From positions 992,001 through 1,056,000 of the forward strand of contig NZ_FIZW01000002.1 of the NCBI RefSeq assembly GCF_900059565.1: 64,000 nt of DNA. The letters are read 5' to 3'. Position numbers and translations under genes: made by a program. Source of the stretch: Murdochiella massiliensis. Lineage in GTDB: Bacteria > Bacillota > Clostridia > Tissierellales > Peptoniphilaceae. This document shows positions 37,004 to 44,271 of this stretch, one piece after another (position 1 is the first letter of the stretch; every line of letters starts with the position of its first letter). The notes beneath the pieces are model-generated. The model worked only from the letters and a program-made list of their open reading frames with translations, was not told where the DNA came from and did no database searches.

Positions 37004-37907
37004 CCTGCACGGCGGTAATCGCGTGACGAATCATGGCAAGCGAAGGCAGCGTTTCGACCCCATAGGTGGCATTTGCACACCCCTGTGCGGAAGGAAACGC
37101 TTTTTTTGCGTCGTTTGTGCGCATATAGTTGCCGATGAAGCCAGCAATGAGCGCCATATTGGTATAGGTCGCCGAAACGATGGGCCCTTCCGGCCCTTCG
37201 GCTTGATACACCTCGCCATCGCCCGTAACAAAAAGTGATCCCATGCGTTCGCGATTAATGAGCACATTCTGTGCACCTTCGGAAAGAAGCTGTTTAGCGT
37301 AGTCCACCGCTTCCTTGGCGCTGATTTCCTCGACGGAAAAGAGCGCACGAAGATCATTCATGGTCGGCGCAATTAAGAGTGGCTTTTTTACCAGCGCCTG
37401 TTTTAACGGTTCGGGGGAGATAATGGGCAAAAAGGTGGCGCCATTCACCGTAGCGATCTCGAACATTCGCTCATAAATATCCGTAGACATTCCCGGGGGA
37501 AGCGATCCGGCGACAACCAGATAGTCACCTTCGCGAATGCGGGAAAGATAGTAGAGCAGATCGTTGATTTCCTCCGATCGGATTTCCCCACCGCGTCCCA
37601 GAATGCGTGTTTCGACATCATCCACAAAAAGAGATAAATTCAGTCGTGTGTTGCTTTGCGTGCGAATAAAATCGTGTAAAATGCCTTCCCGATCCAACTC
37701 TTCTTCGATATAGGAGCCGGTGTGTCCACCAACAAAGCCGGTGGCGGTCGTGGGAATGCTTAGCCTATGTAGCATACGGGAGACCATTATGGCTCGACCA
37801 CCTGCGGACATCCGGTCATCGGTGGAATAATTAATTTCACCGATGTGCATATTCTCTATGCGACGGATAAAGTCTACGGAAGGGTTTAAAGTTACGGTAT
37901 AAATCAC
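36987..37907 (-). CDS. PfkB-family protein, probably inactive 1-phosphofructokinase relative
   Basis: 306 residues, the length of 1-phosphofructokinase and tagatose-6-phosphate kinases, with the start GTG 37907 behind AGAGGAGT. The N terminus IYTVTLNPSVDFI is very close to FruK. Key sites are altered: GGKGINVSRVL has become GGRAIMVSRML, the substrate-site KPN is IAPTMNDL, the nucleotide-site VSLGADGA is INRERMGS, and the catalytic GAGDS motif is replaced by SATYTNMAL, so the catalytic aspartate is missing. The frame is intact, hence a pseudoenzyme or regulatory or sugar-binding protein is more likely than a decayed gene. Upstream of it comes dinB on the same strand. Confidence 0.82.
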   Translation of the reverse strand: MIYTVTLNPSVDFIRRIENMHIGEINYSTDDRMSAGGRAIMVSRMLHRLSIPTTATGFVGGHTGSYIEEELDREGILHDFIRTQSNTRLNLSLFVDDVETRILGRGGEIRSEEINDLLYYLSRIREGDYLVVAGSLPPGMSTDIYERMFEIATVNGATFLPIISPEPLKQALVKKPLLIAPTMNDLRALFSVEEISAKEAVDYAKQLLSEGAQNVLINRERMGSLFVTGDGEVYQAEGPEGPIVSATYTNMALIAGFIGNYMRTNDAKKAFPSAQGCANATYGVETLPSLAMIRHAITAVQVTRLA

Positions 37908-38052
37908 AGCGGACTCCTCTCGCTCGGTTTTCTTCTGCGAAACGCGTTTGCTTCGACCGTATGGCATAGCCATATCGCCTCGTCCGGCAACGACGATTTC
38001 TCTCTTTTTGTATTTCCTTTGTTATCTTACCGCATTTTTCCTCGATGTGGTG

Positions 38053-39363
38053 TTATCCGGCCTTTGTTTCATGCGCTGAATAAAAATATCCCAATCTGTT
38101 TTTATCTCTTGTGTCGTGTAAAGCGTGACAGAGGGAAAGATAAAGAGGCATAGGTGCCCGCGGGGTATCCAGATCCGCCAGCGCAAACGATGAAAGCGTA
38201 GCCGGTCCGGCCGCATGCCTTCCATAGCGTGCACGCAATTCTTCCACCGTATCTGCCACACGTTCCCATTTATCGTGTTGCTGAATATCTGAAAACAGCA
38301 ACGTCTGCACGGATTCCTTGGTCGGACGGAGGGCGGTGGCGCAAAGCGTAAGGGAACGAAGCGGAATCCGCGGATCAAAAAGAGACTTGGCCAAAGGCAT
38401 GGCACAGCGTGCAAGGGTCTGTGCGCTCTGTGTCGGATACGGGAGGGAACCGGCGGCGCGGGTAACGATAAGTCGGCGATCGCGCGCCCATACGCCAAGC
38501 CCCTCGGCGCTGAGACCGGCGTCCACCAAGCGAGACTGCACGTGATCTGCCAGATCAAGCAGAGCGACGGAAATATCCGCCTCGGTGTAGAGATCGCGGG
38601 TGAAGGTGGTGCCACAGCTTATACTTTTAGCGATCGGCCGCACACCGTAGGGAAGAACGGGGGCGGTGTCCCTTCCTCGCGCAGCTTCTTGCAGTTTGAT
38701 GCCGTTTCGGTGAAAACGGTGGGCGATAAGTTGCGTATCGGCGTTAGCCAATTCGCCGATCGTCGTGATGCCGAAGGAGAGCAGGGCTTTGGTTGTCTGT
38801 CGGCCGGCAAAGAACAGGTTGCTCACGGGAAGGGGCCATACGCACGCACGAAAATTGGAAGCATCCAGGCGCGTTTGGGCGTCGGGTTTGCGCAGATCGC
38901 TGCCTAACTTGGCGAATATTTTATTATCGCTTACACCGATGGATACCGTCACGCCGAGCTCTCGGCGAATGCGCTCACGGATGGTTGCGGCAATGCTCCA
39001 ACCGTCACCGAAGAGCCGTGAAGAGCCGGATACGTCCATCCAACATTCATCCAATCCGTAGGGCTCGACGCGATCGGTATACTCCAGATAGATGCTTCGG
39101 GCAAGACGGGAATACAGCTGGTAGCGTTCAAAGTTCGCTTCGACCGTAATGAGCTCGGGACATTTTTGTTTAGCCTTCCAGATGACTTCACCGGTTTGTA
39201 CACCCTTTGCTTTGGCTTCGGGAGATTTGGCCAAAATAATTCCATGGCGTTTTTCGGCAGCTCCGGTGACGGCCACCGCTTTTCCACGCAAGGATGGATC
39301 AAAAGCCTGTTCGACGGAGGCATAGAAGCTGTTCATGTCCACATGAAGAATTTGACGGCGCAT
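38053..39363 (-). CDS. dinB: Y-family DNA polymerase IV
   Basis: 436 residues, error-prone translesion polymerase. The palm motif DMNSFYASVEQ starts the protein, and the second acidic pair lies in YGLDECWMDVSG. The little-finger domain follows (about 240-360). The C-terminal tail has extra residues beyond the usual length. ATG 39363 is preceded by AGAGG. Upstream lies a strong promoter on the minus strand (TTGACA 39499-39494, 17 bases, TATACT 39476-39471) overlapped by dyads next to the divergent XRE-ImmA pair, so I infer control by that repressor. No classical LexA box (CGAACN4GTTCG type) is visible here. Confidence 0.95.
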   Translation of the reverse strand: MRRQILHVDMNSFYASVEQAFDPSLRGKAVAVTGAAEKRHGIILAKSPEAKAKGVQTGEVIWKAKQKCPELITVEANFERYQLYSRLARSIYLEYTDRVEPYGLDECWMDVSGSSRLFGDGWSIAATIRERIRRELGVTVSIGVSDNKIFAKLGSDLRKPDAQTRLDASNFRACVWPLPVSNLFFAGRQTTKALLSFGITTIGELANADTQLIAHRFHRNGIKLQEAARGRDTAPVLPYGVRPIAKSISCGTTFTRDLYTEADISVALLDLADHVQSRLVDAGLSAEGLGVWARDRRLIVTRAAGSLPYPTQSAQTLARCAMPLAKSLFDPRIPLRSLTLCATALRPTKESVQTLLFSDIQQHDKWERVADTVEELRARYGRHAAGPATLSSFALADLDTPRAPMPLYLSLCHALHDTRDKNRLGYFYSAHETKAG

Positions 39364-39412
39364 CGTTTTTCCTCTTTTCCGATGATGAAAACCGGCAATC
39401 GCAAGGAGATTC

Positions 39413-39440
39413 TTGACAGTGCAGGGGAAACGCATACAAT
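39413..39440 (+). promoter_or_regulatory. Sigma-A promoter for the XRE repressor gene
   Basis: TTGACA at 39413-39418, a 16-base spacer and TACAAT at 39435-39440; the start should fall near 39447, giving a leader of about 93 bases. The first dyad (39443-39459) overlaps the expected start site. Confidence 0.8.
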
Positions 39441-39442
39441 AA

Positions 39443-39523
39443 AGGAAGATCATCTTCCTAATGCAGAACCAGTATAGGAAAATAATCTTCGCTTGTCAAG
39501 AAAAAGAAGAAGATAAGATTCCT
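39443..39523. promoter_or_regulatory. Three operator-like sites shared by dinB and the XRE gene
   Basis: Site 1, AGGAAGATCATCTTCCT, is a perfect eight-base dyad (39443-39459) covering the start region of both promoters. Site 2 (39476-39492) and site 3 (39507-39523) each match it at 13 of 17 positions. Centres are about 33 and 31 bases apart, near three helical turns. Confidence 0.7.
39471..39499 (-). promoter_or_regulatory. Sigma-A promoter for dinB
   Basis: On the minus strand TTGACA (39499-39494), 17-base spacer, TATACT (39476-39471); the start should fall near 39464. It points towards the rightward promoter, so the two transcripts overlap at their 5' ends. The second dyad-like site fills the spacer. 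Confidence 0.8.
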
Positions 39524-39539
39524 ATGGAAAGGAGAACGC

Positions 39540-39914
39540 ATGACATTCGGAGAAAAAGTGAAAGCTCTGCGCGAACAACAGGGCTGGACGCAAAAAGAAC
39601 TGGCAGAACGTCTGCATGTTTCGACGCGTACCGTAGTCAGCTACGAACGGGGGCAGAGTTATCCCAAACAGCGAAAGGTATATGCAACGTTGGCAACCTT
39701 GTTTTCGGTAGATGTGAATTATCTTTATACCGAACATGAAGAGGAATCCGCCTTTGCCAAGGCATCTTCCGCCATGGAACAGGAAGAGGAAGTGTCTCGT
39801 CTTCTTCGTCAAGCGCGCGCCATGTTTTCTGGCGGATCGCTTTCTGAAGAGGATAAGGATGCCGTTATGCGTGCATTGCAGGAAGCATATTGGGATGCGC
39901 GAAAAGAGAACTGA
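39540..39914 (+). CDS. XRE-family transcriptional repressor
   Basis: 124 residues. An N-terminal helix-turn-helix of the Cro/CI (XRE) type, GEKVKALREQQGWTQKELAERL then VSTRTVVSYERG (about residues 4-60), followed by a charged C-terminal part with a likely helix. Strong GGAAAGGAG ribosome site. It is paired with an ImmA/IrrE metallopeptidase gene downstream and divergent from dinB. In ImmR/ImmA and DdrO/IrrE pairs the peptidase cleaves the XRE repressor after DNA damage; that is the proposed role here. Autoregulation is suggested by the dyads in its own promoter. Confidence 0.93.
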   Translation: MTFGEKVKALREQQGWTQKELAERLHVSTRTVVSYERGQSYPKQRKVYATLATLFSVDVNYLYTEHEEESAFAKASSAMEQEEEVSRLLRQARAMFSGGSLSEEDKDAVMRALQEAYWDARKEN

Positions 39915-39921
39915 AAAAACG

Positions 39922-39949
39922 AACGACCGCTCGAGGAGCGATCGTTTTT
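39922..39949 (+). terminator. Terminator-like hairpin between XRE and ImmA genes
   Basis: Eleven-base-pair stem with one mismatch (39922-39932 and 39936-39946), three-base loop, then five T residues. It lies inside the presumed two-gene unit, so it may set a lower level for the peptidase than for the repressor. Confidence 0.75.
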
Positions 39950-39961
39950 GGTAGAAAGCGA

Positions 39962-40474
39962 ATGAAAATGTCGATTGAAGAATGCGTAAAGCGCCTGAAA
40001 ATCGAATACCAGAGCAATGATCCGGAAGAGATTGCGCGCGCGATGGGCATTCGCCTTTACGAACGCAGCGATTTTCATCAGCTTGGCGGAATGGCGGCGC
40101 GTATTGCCGGGAAGCCTTGCATCTTTTTGAATGCTTCGCTCGAGGAGCCTCGCCGTCGTCTTATTCTGGCGCATGAGTTGGGGCATACGCTTCTTCACGA
40201 AGGAGAAGAGGACGGCGTGCGAGACTTGGTACCGTTTACGCTGCTCAATATGAGCGAGCGGGAAGAGTACGAAGCGAATGTTTTTGCGGCGCACCTGTTA
40301 CTGGACGAAGAAGAGGTGCAGGCCCTGTCCAATGAAGGCTACGACATTGTGACGATGGCCAAAATGCTTTCCACAGACATCAATCTTCTTTTGGTAAAAC
40401 TCCATGAAATGCAGAAAAAAGGCTGCCGAATGCAGTTGCCGGAGAGACCGCCGGCAAACTTTTTGGGTGGATGA
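39962..40474 (+). CDS. ImmA/IrrE-family zinc metallopeptidase
   Basis: 170 residues. The HExxH zinc motif is in LILAHELGHTLLHEG (about residues 75-85) and the third ligand glutamate is in YEANVFAAHLLL; this is the DUF955/ImmA family. The start 39962 (or 39968) has only a weak ribosome site, AGAAAG, after a terminator-like hairpin, so low expression is likely. Family members cleave a partner XRE repressor, and the partner is the gene just upstream. The C terminus is basic. Converges with the NYN-LOTUS gene 46 bases downstream. Confidence 0.92.
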   Translation: MKMSIEECVKRLKIEYQSNDPEEIARAMGIRLYERSDFHQLGGMAARIAGKPCIFLNASLEEPRRRLILAHELGHTLLHEGEEDGVRDLVPFTLLNMSEREEYEANVFAAHLLLDEEEVQALSNEGYDIVTMAKMLSTDINLLLVKLHEMQKKGCRMQLPERPPANFLGG

Positions 40475-40520
40475 AGCGAGTTTAACGGCGCAGTCGAATG
40501 TGCCGTCGATCACATGCAAC

Positions 40521-41468
40521 TTATTCCTTGCGCAGGCGCACGAAGAGCTGTTTATTACCGAATTCGGATACCGGTCGGTGAGCGACTTCAAATTCATGGA
40601 AGGACTCAATGAAGGTTACCAATTTTTGGTGGCCGTAATTTCGCACGTCAAAATCGGGGAAGCGCTTGGAGAGCTGGTTGCCCAAATTCGCTAACGAGAT
40701 CCAATCCTCTTCATCCGAGTTTTCACGTACAATGCTGCGCAACGCCTTACGTACAGAGAGAAGGGTCGTCTGCGGACGAGGGACTTCGCGCTTTCCGTTT
40801 CGCTTGGCGGTTGTCGTCTGGGCATGATCTTTTTTCCATTCCTTGCGGCTGAGAACGGTGGCACCTTTGGCTGATGCTGAGGCGGATCCGTTTTCCGCCG
40901 ATGCCGTTTTCTCTTCTGTTTTGGCCGGTGTCGTCATGCGTTCCTGCGCGGAAACAGCGCTACGGTTCGACTTCCCTTTGGTCGTTTTCGTCTCCTCGTG
41001 GTTTTCTTCTTCCTCCTCCGCATTGGCGAGCGAAGCAAAAAGAATATCCAAATACTTAAACGTATTGCACGCCGAAATAAAGGCGTTCGGCGTTTTGCTT
41101 TCCCCCATGCCGATGACCGTCATGCCGGATTCACGAAGACGGGAGGCAAGGCGCGTAAAGTCGCTGTCGGAGGAGACCAGGACGTAACCGTCTACAGAAA
41201 GCGTATAGAGAATATCCATGGCGTCAATAATCATGGCCGAATCGGAAGAGTTCTTGCCTTCCGTATAGCTGTATTGCTGAATTGGTGTGATGGAATTGTC
41301 CAAAAGCACTTCTTTCCAGCGGTTGTTGCGAGTGCTGGTCCAGTCGCCGTAAATGCGACGATAGGTGGAAACGCCGTAATTAGAGACTTCATCAAAAATG
41401 ACCTGGATATATTTCGGCGAGATGTTCTCCGCGTCAATCAATACCGCAAATCGTGTTTCATCGTTCAT
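40521..41468 (-). CDS. NYN-domain protein with C-terminal LOTUS (OST-HTH) domain
   Basis: 315 residues. The N-terminal NYN/PIN-like nuclease fold has the acidic residues in FAVLIDAENIS, SDSAMIIDAMD and VSSDSDFTRLASRLRESG (residues 1-150). A low-complexity Lys/Ala/Glu linker (about 160-235) leads to an OST-HTH/LOTUS domain (about 240-310). In other organisms this pairing binds and cuts or regulates RNA. The start codon overlaps the end of the DUF368 gene region on the same strand (11 bases shared). Confidence 0.9.
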   Translation of the reverse strand: MNDETRFAVLIDAENISPKYIQVIFDEVSNYGVSTYRRIYGDWTSTRNNRWKEVLLDNSITPIQQYSYTEGKNSSDSAMIIDAMDILYTLSVDGYVLVSSDSDFTRLASRLRESGMTVIGMGESKTPNAFISACNTFKYLDILFASLANAEEEEENHEETKTTKGKSNRSAVSAQERMTTPAKTEEKTASAENGSASASAKGATVLSRKEWKKDHAQTTTAKRNGKREVPRPQTTLLSVRKALRSIVRENSDEEDWISLANLGNQLSKRFPDFDVRNYGHQKLVTFIESFHEFEVAHRPVSEFGNKQLFVRLRKE

Positions 41469-42387
41469 AATTCACCTTTTCTTCCAGTTTACTGAATTGA
41501 TAGCTGATCCCTACACCGACGATGAGCATACCGAGGCCAAAAAGAATGGCAATGGGAAGGCTAAGCTCTGCCGCGGCAAGTCCTGCCGGGGTTAGTGCGG
41601 GAAAAATGATTGCCGGGAAAATACCCAGCGTGGAGCCGATCACCATACCTAAGATGATATGAAACATCGGGGCATAGTGATGACGAAATTGCCAGGCGAC
41701 CACTTTTGAAAAGAGGAAAATGCAAAGAACGGCACCGACGGCAAACGGAATGAGCATGCCGAAATCGAAGGCCGCTATGGAGGCCGCCATCTTGTCATAC
41801 AGGCCGAAGTAGATCAAAAAGTTGGAGGGGCTCATGCCCGGGATGATAAAGCCGAAGGCAACCAGGACGCCGGAAAGAAGCCATACCAACGGATTTGGTG
41901 TAACCTGCGGGAGACGGGAGCCGAACGACATGAGCAGAAAAATTGCTGCCGCACAGACAGCCAGTAGTATGCGATCCGACGAAGAGCGCCCTTCTTTTCC
42001 CGCCTGTCGATACAAGCTCGGAAATGTCCCGATGACAAAGCCTAAAAACAGGCATACAAATTGCGCGGAATATCGGCCAAATGCTTTTTCAACGAAAATC
42101 GAAAAAAGAAAAACGCCGAGAAGGCCGCCAAGACCGATGGGAAGGAAATAGCGCACATTGCGCATAAATTCGCGACGAATATTCGCCAGAAACGCGATCA
42201 TCGGCTGATAGATGCCGAAAATGACCGAAAGCACACCACCGGAAAGCCCGGGCAAAATCGCGCCGATACCGACGAGGACGCCTTTTATTAAGCGAAGAAA
42301 AATCGCCTGCGGATGCGCGCCTTCGTCAGGATAGGCCACGTCTAACGGTTTTTTCTCCGTCGAAAGAGGAGATTGATCGGTTTTCAT
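41458..42387 (-). CDS. DUF368 (PopT-type) polyprenyl-phosphate transporter
   Basis: 309 residues, about eight membrane helices, with the duplicated DUF368 motifs GAILPGLSGGVLSVIFG and GFIIPGMSPSNFLIYFG. DUF368 proteins (PopT) were recently shown, with DedA proteins, to flip undecaprenyl phosphate back across the membrane. Here UppP (33.1 kb) makes that phosphate, so the window holds two consecutive steps of carrier recycling. The start overlaps the cysE stop (ATGA). The N terminus has a 25-residue hydrophilic leader. Confidence 0.9.
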   Translation of the reverse strand: MKTDQSPLSTEKKPLDVAYPDEGAHPQAIFLRLIKGVLVGIGAILPGLSGGVLSVIFGIYQPMIAFLANIRREFMRNVRYFLPIGLGGLLGVFLFSIFVEKAFGRYSAQFVCLFLGFVIGTFPSLYRQAGKEGRSSSDRILLAVCAAAIFLLMSFGSRLPQVTPNPLVWLLSGVLVAFGFIIPGMSPSNFLIYFGLYDKMAASIAAFDFGMLIPFAVGAVLCIFLFSKVVAWQFRHHYAPMFHIILGMVIGSTLGIFPAIIFPALTPAGLAAAELSLPIAILFGLGMLIVGVGISYQFSKLEEKVNYER

Positions 42388-42992
42388 TGTTGCTCCTTTG
42401 GCGTTGTTTCCTCTTTTGCCGCCCGGTCATGATGCGGCGCCGTGCAGCGATCCGCCGCAGGCGCATCCGCTTGCGGCTTGGCAGGCAGAATATGCGCCGG
42501 TACACCCACCGCCGTTGCTCCGGCCGGAACATCCTGCATCACGACAGCGCCGGCACCGATTTTTGCACCGTCTCCGATATGAATCGGTCCAAGAAGCGTG
42601 GCATTTGCCCCAATGAGCACGTGATTGCCAATGATGGGATGGCGCTGTCCGTCGTAGGATTCCACACCACCCAGGGTGACGCCGTGATACATGTGCACAT
42701 AATCGCCAATTTTTGCGGTTTCGCCGATGACGACGCCCATGCCGTGGTCAATGAAAAAGCAGCGACCGATTTCTGCGCCGGGATGAATTTCAATGCCGGT
42801 ACGGTTGCGCGCATTTTGGGAAATGCGTCGCGCTTCATAAAACTCGCCGCGCAAATAAAATTCGTGGGCAATATCGTAGCTGCTGAGCGCATCGGTGATG
42901 GGATACAAATTCGTGGCTTCTTCGATGGAACGGCATGCCGGATCCAAGGCCATGATGTATTCCGCTTCCTCTTTCCAATCTCTATTTTTCAT
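42384..42992 (-). CDS. cysE: Serine O-acetyltransferase
   Basis: 202 residues of the left-handed beta-helix acetyltransferases. It makes O-acetylserine for CysK. Hexapeptide repeats begin at GIEIHPGAEIG and continue through DHGMGVVIGETAKIGD, with the catalytic His-Asp region in FIDHGMG and MYHGVTLGGV. The C-terminal tail (about 165-202) is Ala/Asp/Glu-rich and lacks the usual CysK-binding isoleucine terminus. It follows cysK with two bases between and overlaps the DUF368 gene. Confidence 0.94.
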   Translation of the reverse strand: MKNRDWKEEAEYIMALDPACRSIEEATNLYPITDALSSYDIAHEFYLRGEFYEARRISQNARNRTGIEIHPGAEIGRCFFIDHGMGVVIGETAKIGDYVHMYHGVTLGGVESYDGQRHPIIGNHVLIGANATLLGPIHIGDGAKIGAGAVVMQDVPAGATAVGVPAHILPAKPQADAPAADRCTAPHHDRAAKEETTPKEQQ

Positions 42993-42994
42993 GT

Positions 42995-43882
42995 TCAGTC
43001 CTCTTCAAATAACGCCGTGGAAAGGTATCGCTCGCCCAAATCGGGGAGAACCGTTACGACGTTTCCTTGTACTTCGTTCAGTGCCATTAGCGCAGCGACG
43101 ACATTCGCCCCGGAGGAGATGCCGACGGAGAGACCTTCTTCTGCCGCCAGGCGGCGAGCCATCGCGATCGCATCGTCGCTTGCCACCGAGTATATCTTGT
43201 CCAACAGACTTTTGTCTAAATTTTTAGGCACAAAGTTGCCGGAAATGCCCTGAATTTTATGGGTGCCGGCATGTCCTTCGCTCACGAGAGGCGATTCCTT
43301 TGGTTCCAAACCGAAGATTTTGATGCCCGGAATATGCTCTTTCAGGTACCGTCCCGTTCCGGAAATGGTTCCGCCGGTACCGAATCCGGAAACAAAAGCC
43401 GCGGCGTCGGGCAAGGCCTTCGCAATTTCCGGCCCTGTGGTTTCATAATGCGCTTTCGGGTTGGAGGGGTTCGAGAATTGATCCGGCATATAGGCATTTC
43501 CTTCAGCGACTCTCGCTTTCGCGGCGTCGACGGCTCCCTGCAATGCTCCTTCGGTGGTCAGCACGACCTTGGCGCCAAAGGAGCGCATAAGGCGGACGCG
43601 TTCTTTCGACATGGACGAGGGCATATACAATTCCACGGCATAACCGAGTTGCTTTCCGATGAGCGCCAGGGCTATGCCCGTATTTCCCGACGTCGGTTCC
43701 ACAATGGTCATTCCGGGTTTCAGCTCGCCGCTCTGGATGGCATCGCGAATCATATAGTAAGCCGGACGGTCTTTAATACTGCCGCCGGGATTGGTTTTCT
43801 CCAATTTGGCATAAATTCTTCCGCCGCCGATGTGCTGCAGCTGAATCAGTTTTGTATTTCCAATGATATCAATCAGTTTCAT
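42995..43882 (-). CDS. cysK: Cysteine synthase A (O-acetylserine sulfhydrylase)
   Basis: 295 residues, PLP enzyme making cysteine from O-acetylserine and sulfide. The PLP lysine is in GGSIKDRPAYYM, the asparagine loop in PTSGNTGIALA and the phosphate loop in GFGTGGTISGTGRY. Start 43882 follows GGAAGG. Transcribed leftward before cysE, giving a two-gene cysteine unit plus possibly the DUF368 and NYN genes. The upstream region is too short for a normal T-box leader and shows none. Confidence 0.96.
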   Translation of the reverse strand: MKLIDIIGNTKLIQLQHIGGGRIYAKLEKTNPGGSIKDRPAYYMIRDAIQSGELKPGMTIVEPTSGNTGIALALIGKQLGYAVELYMPSSMSKERVRLMRSFGAKVVLTTEGALQGAVDAAKARVAEGNAYMPDQFSNPSNPKAHYETTGPEIAKALPDAAAFVSGFGTGGTISGTGRYLKEHIPGIKIFGLEPKESPLVSEGHAGTHKIQGISGNFVPKNLDKSLLDKIYSVASDDAIAMARRLAAEEGLSVGISSGANVVAALMALNEVQGNVVTVLPDLGERYLSTALFEED

Positions 43883-44004
43883 TCTTACCTTCCTTACACT
43901 ATAAAGGGTTATCAAAGGGGCGATTTAATGGGCTCTATATCGACCATAGGCTCTAAAGCGGTCAGAGGCGCTTCCGGAAAAGGAAAACATGCGCCACATC
44001 CTTT

Positions 44005-44054
44005 ACATTTCCCTATTTCTTTCGCATTCTAACAGGGAACCATAAGGGAAATGT
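44005..44054. repeat. Ten-base inverted repeat upstream of cysK
   Basis: ACATTTCCCT (44005-44014) and AGGGAAATGT (44045-44054) are perfect inverted copies 30 bases apart, with an internal AGGGAA copy at 44034-44039. It lies between cysK and tRNA-Pro, so could be a repressor site or a hairpin in either leader. Otherwise the 218 bases from 43883 to 44100 show no gene. Confidence 0.5.
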
Positions 44055-44059
44055 GTTTC

Positions 44060-44090
44060 TTGCGCCAAAAAGAGAAGTTTATGCTATAAT
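44060..44090 (+). promoter_or_regulatory. Promoter of the tRNA-Pro gene
   Basis: A consensus TATAAT at 44085-44090 ends ten bases before the tRNA. The best -35 is TTGCGC at 44060-44065 with a long 19-base spacer. Confidence 0.6.
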
Positions 44091-44100
44091 AGGAACGTTA

Positions 44101-44174
44101 CGGGGTGTAGCGCAGTTCGGTAGCGCACTTGTCTGGGGGACAAGGGGTCGCAGGTTCAAATCCTGTCACTCCGA
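44101..44174 (+). tRNA. tRNA-Pro (anticodon GGG)
   Basis: 74 bases folding as a cloverleaf: acceptor CGGGGTG pairs with CACTCCG (one G-T pair), anticodon stem CTTGT/ACAAG holds a seven-base loop CTGGGGG with anticodon GGG, and the T arm contains GGTTCAAATCC. The discriminator is A and CCA is not encoded. A tyrosine integrase gene follows 98 bases downstream on the other strand, so its 3' end is the probable attachment site of the prophage. Confidence 0.95.
44150..44174 (+). other. Probable prophage attachment site (left) at the tRNA-Pro 3' end
   Basis: Inferred from position: integrase gene directly downstream, phage genes continuing to the window end. Integrases of this type use the T arm and 3' end of tRNA genes. 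The matching right site would lie outside the window, so the exact core is not visible. Confidence 0.5.
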
Positions 44175-44183
44175 TGATGAAGA

Positions 44184-44220
44184 AAACCGCTTGAAATCAA
44201 TGGTTTCAGGCGGTTTTTCC
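44184..44220 (+). terminator. Terminator after tRNA-Pro
   Basis: Thirteen-base-pair stem (44184-44196 and 44204-44216) with one T-G pair and a seven-base loop, followed by T residues. If the attachment core lies in the tRNA, this terminator is phage-borne. Confidence 0.85.
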
Positions 44221-44271
44221 TTTGAACATTTGTTCGTATTTTTTCGCTTTGTCCCCACTTTTGTCCCCACT

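Noticed and set aside
39443-39459. LexA box in the dinB control region
   Set aside because: The dyad AGGAAGATCATCTTCCT does not match the Gram-positive CGAACN4GTTCG or the E. coli LexA consensus; an XRE operator is more likely.
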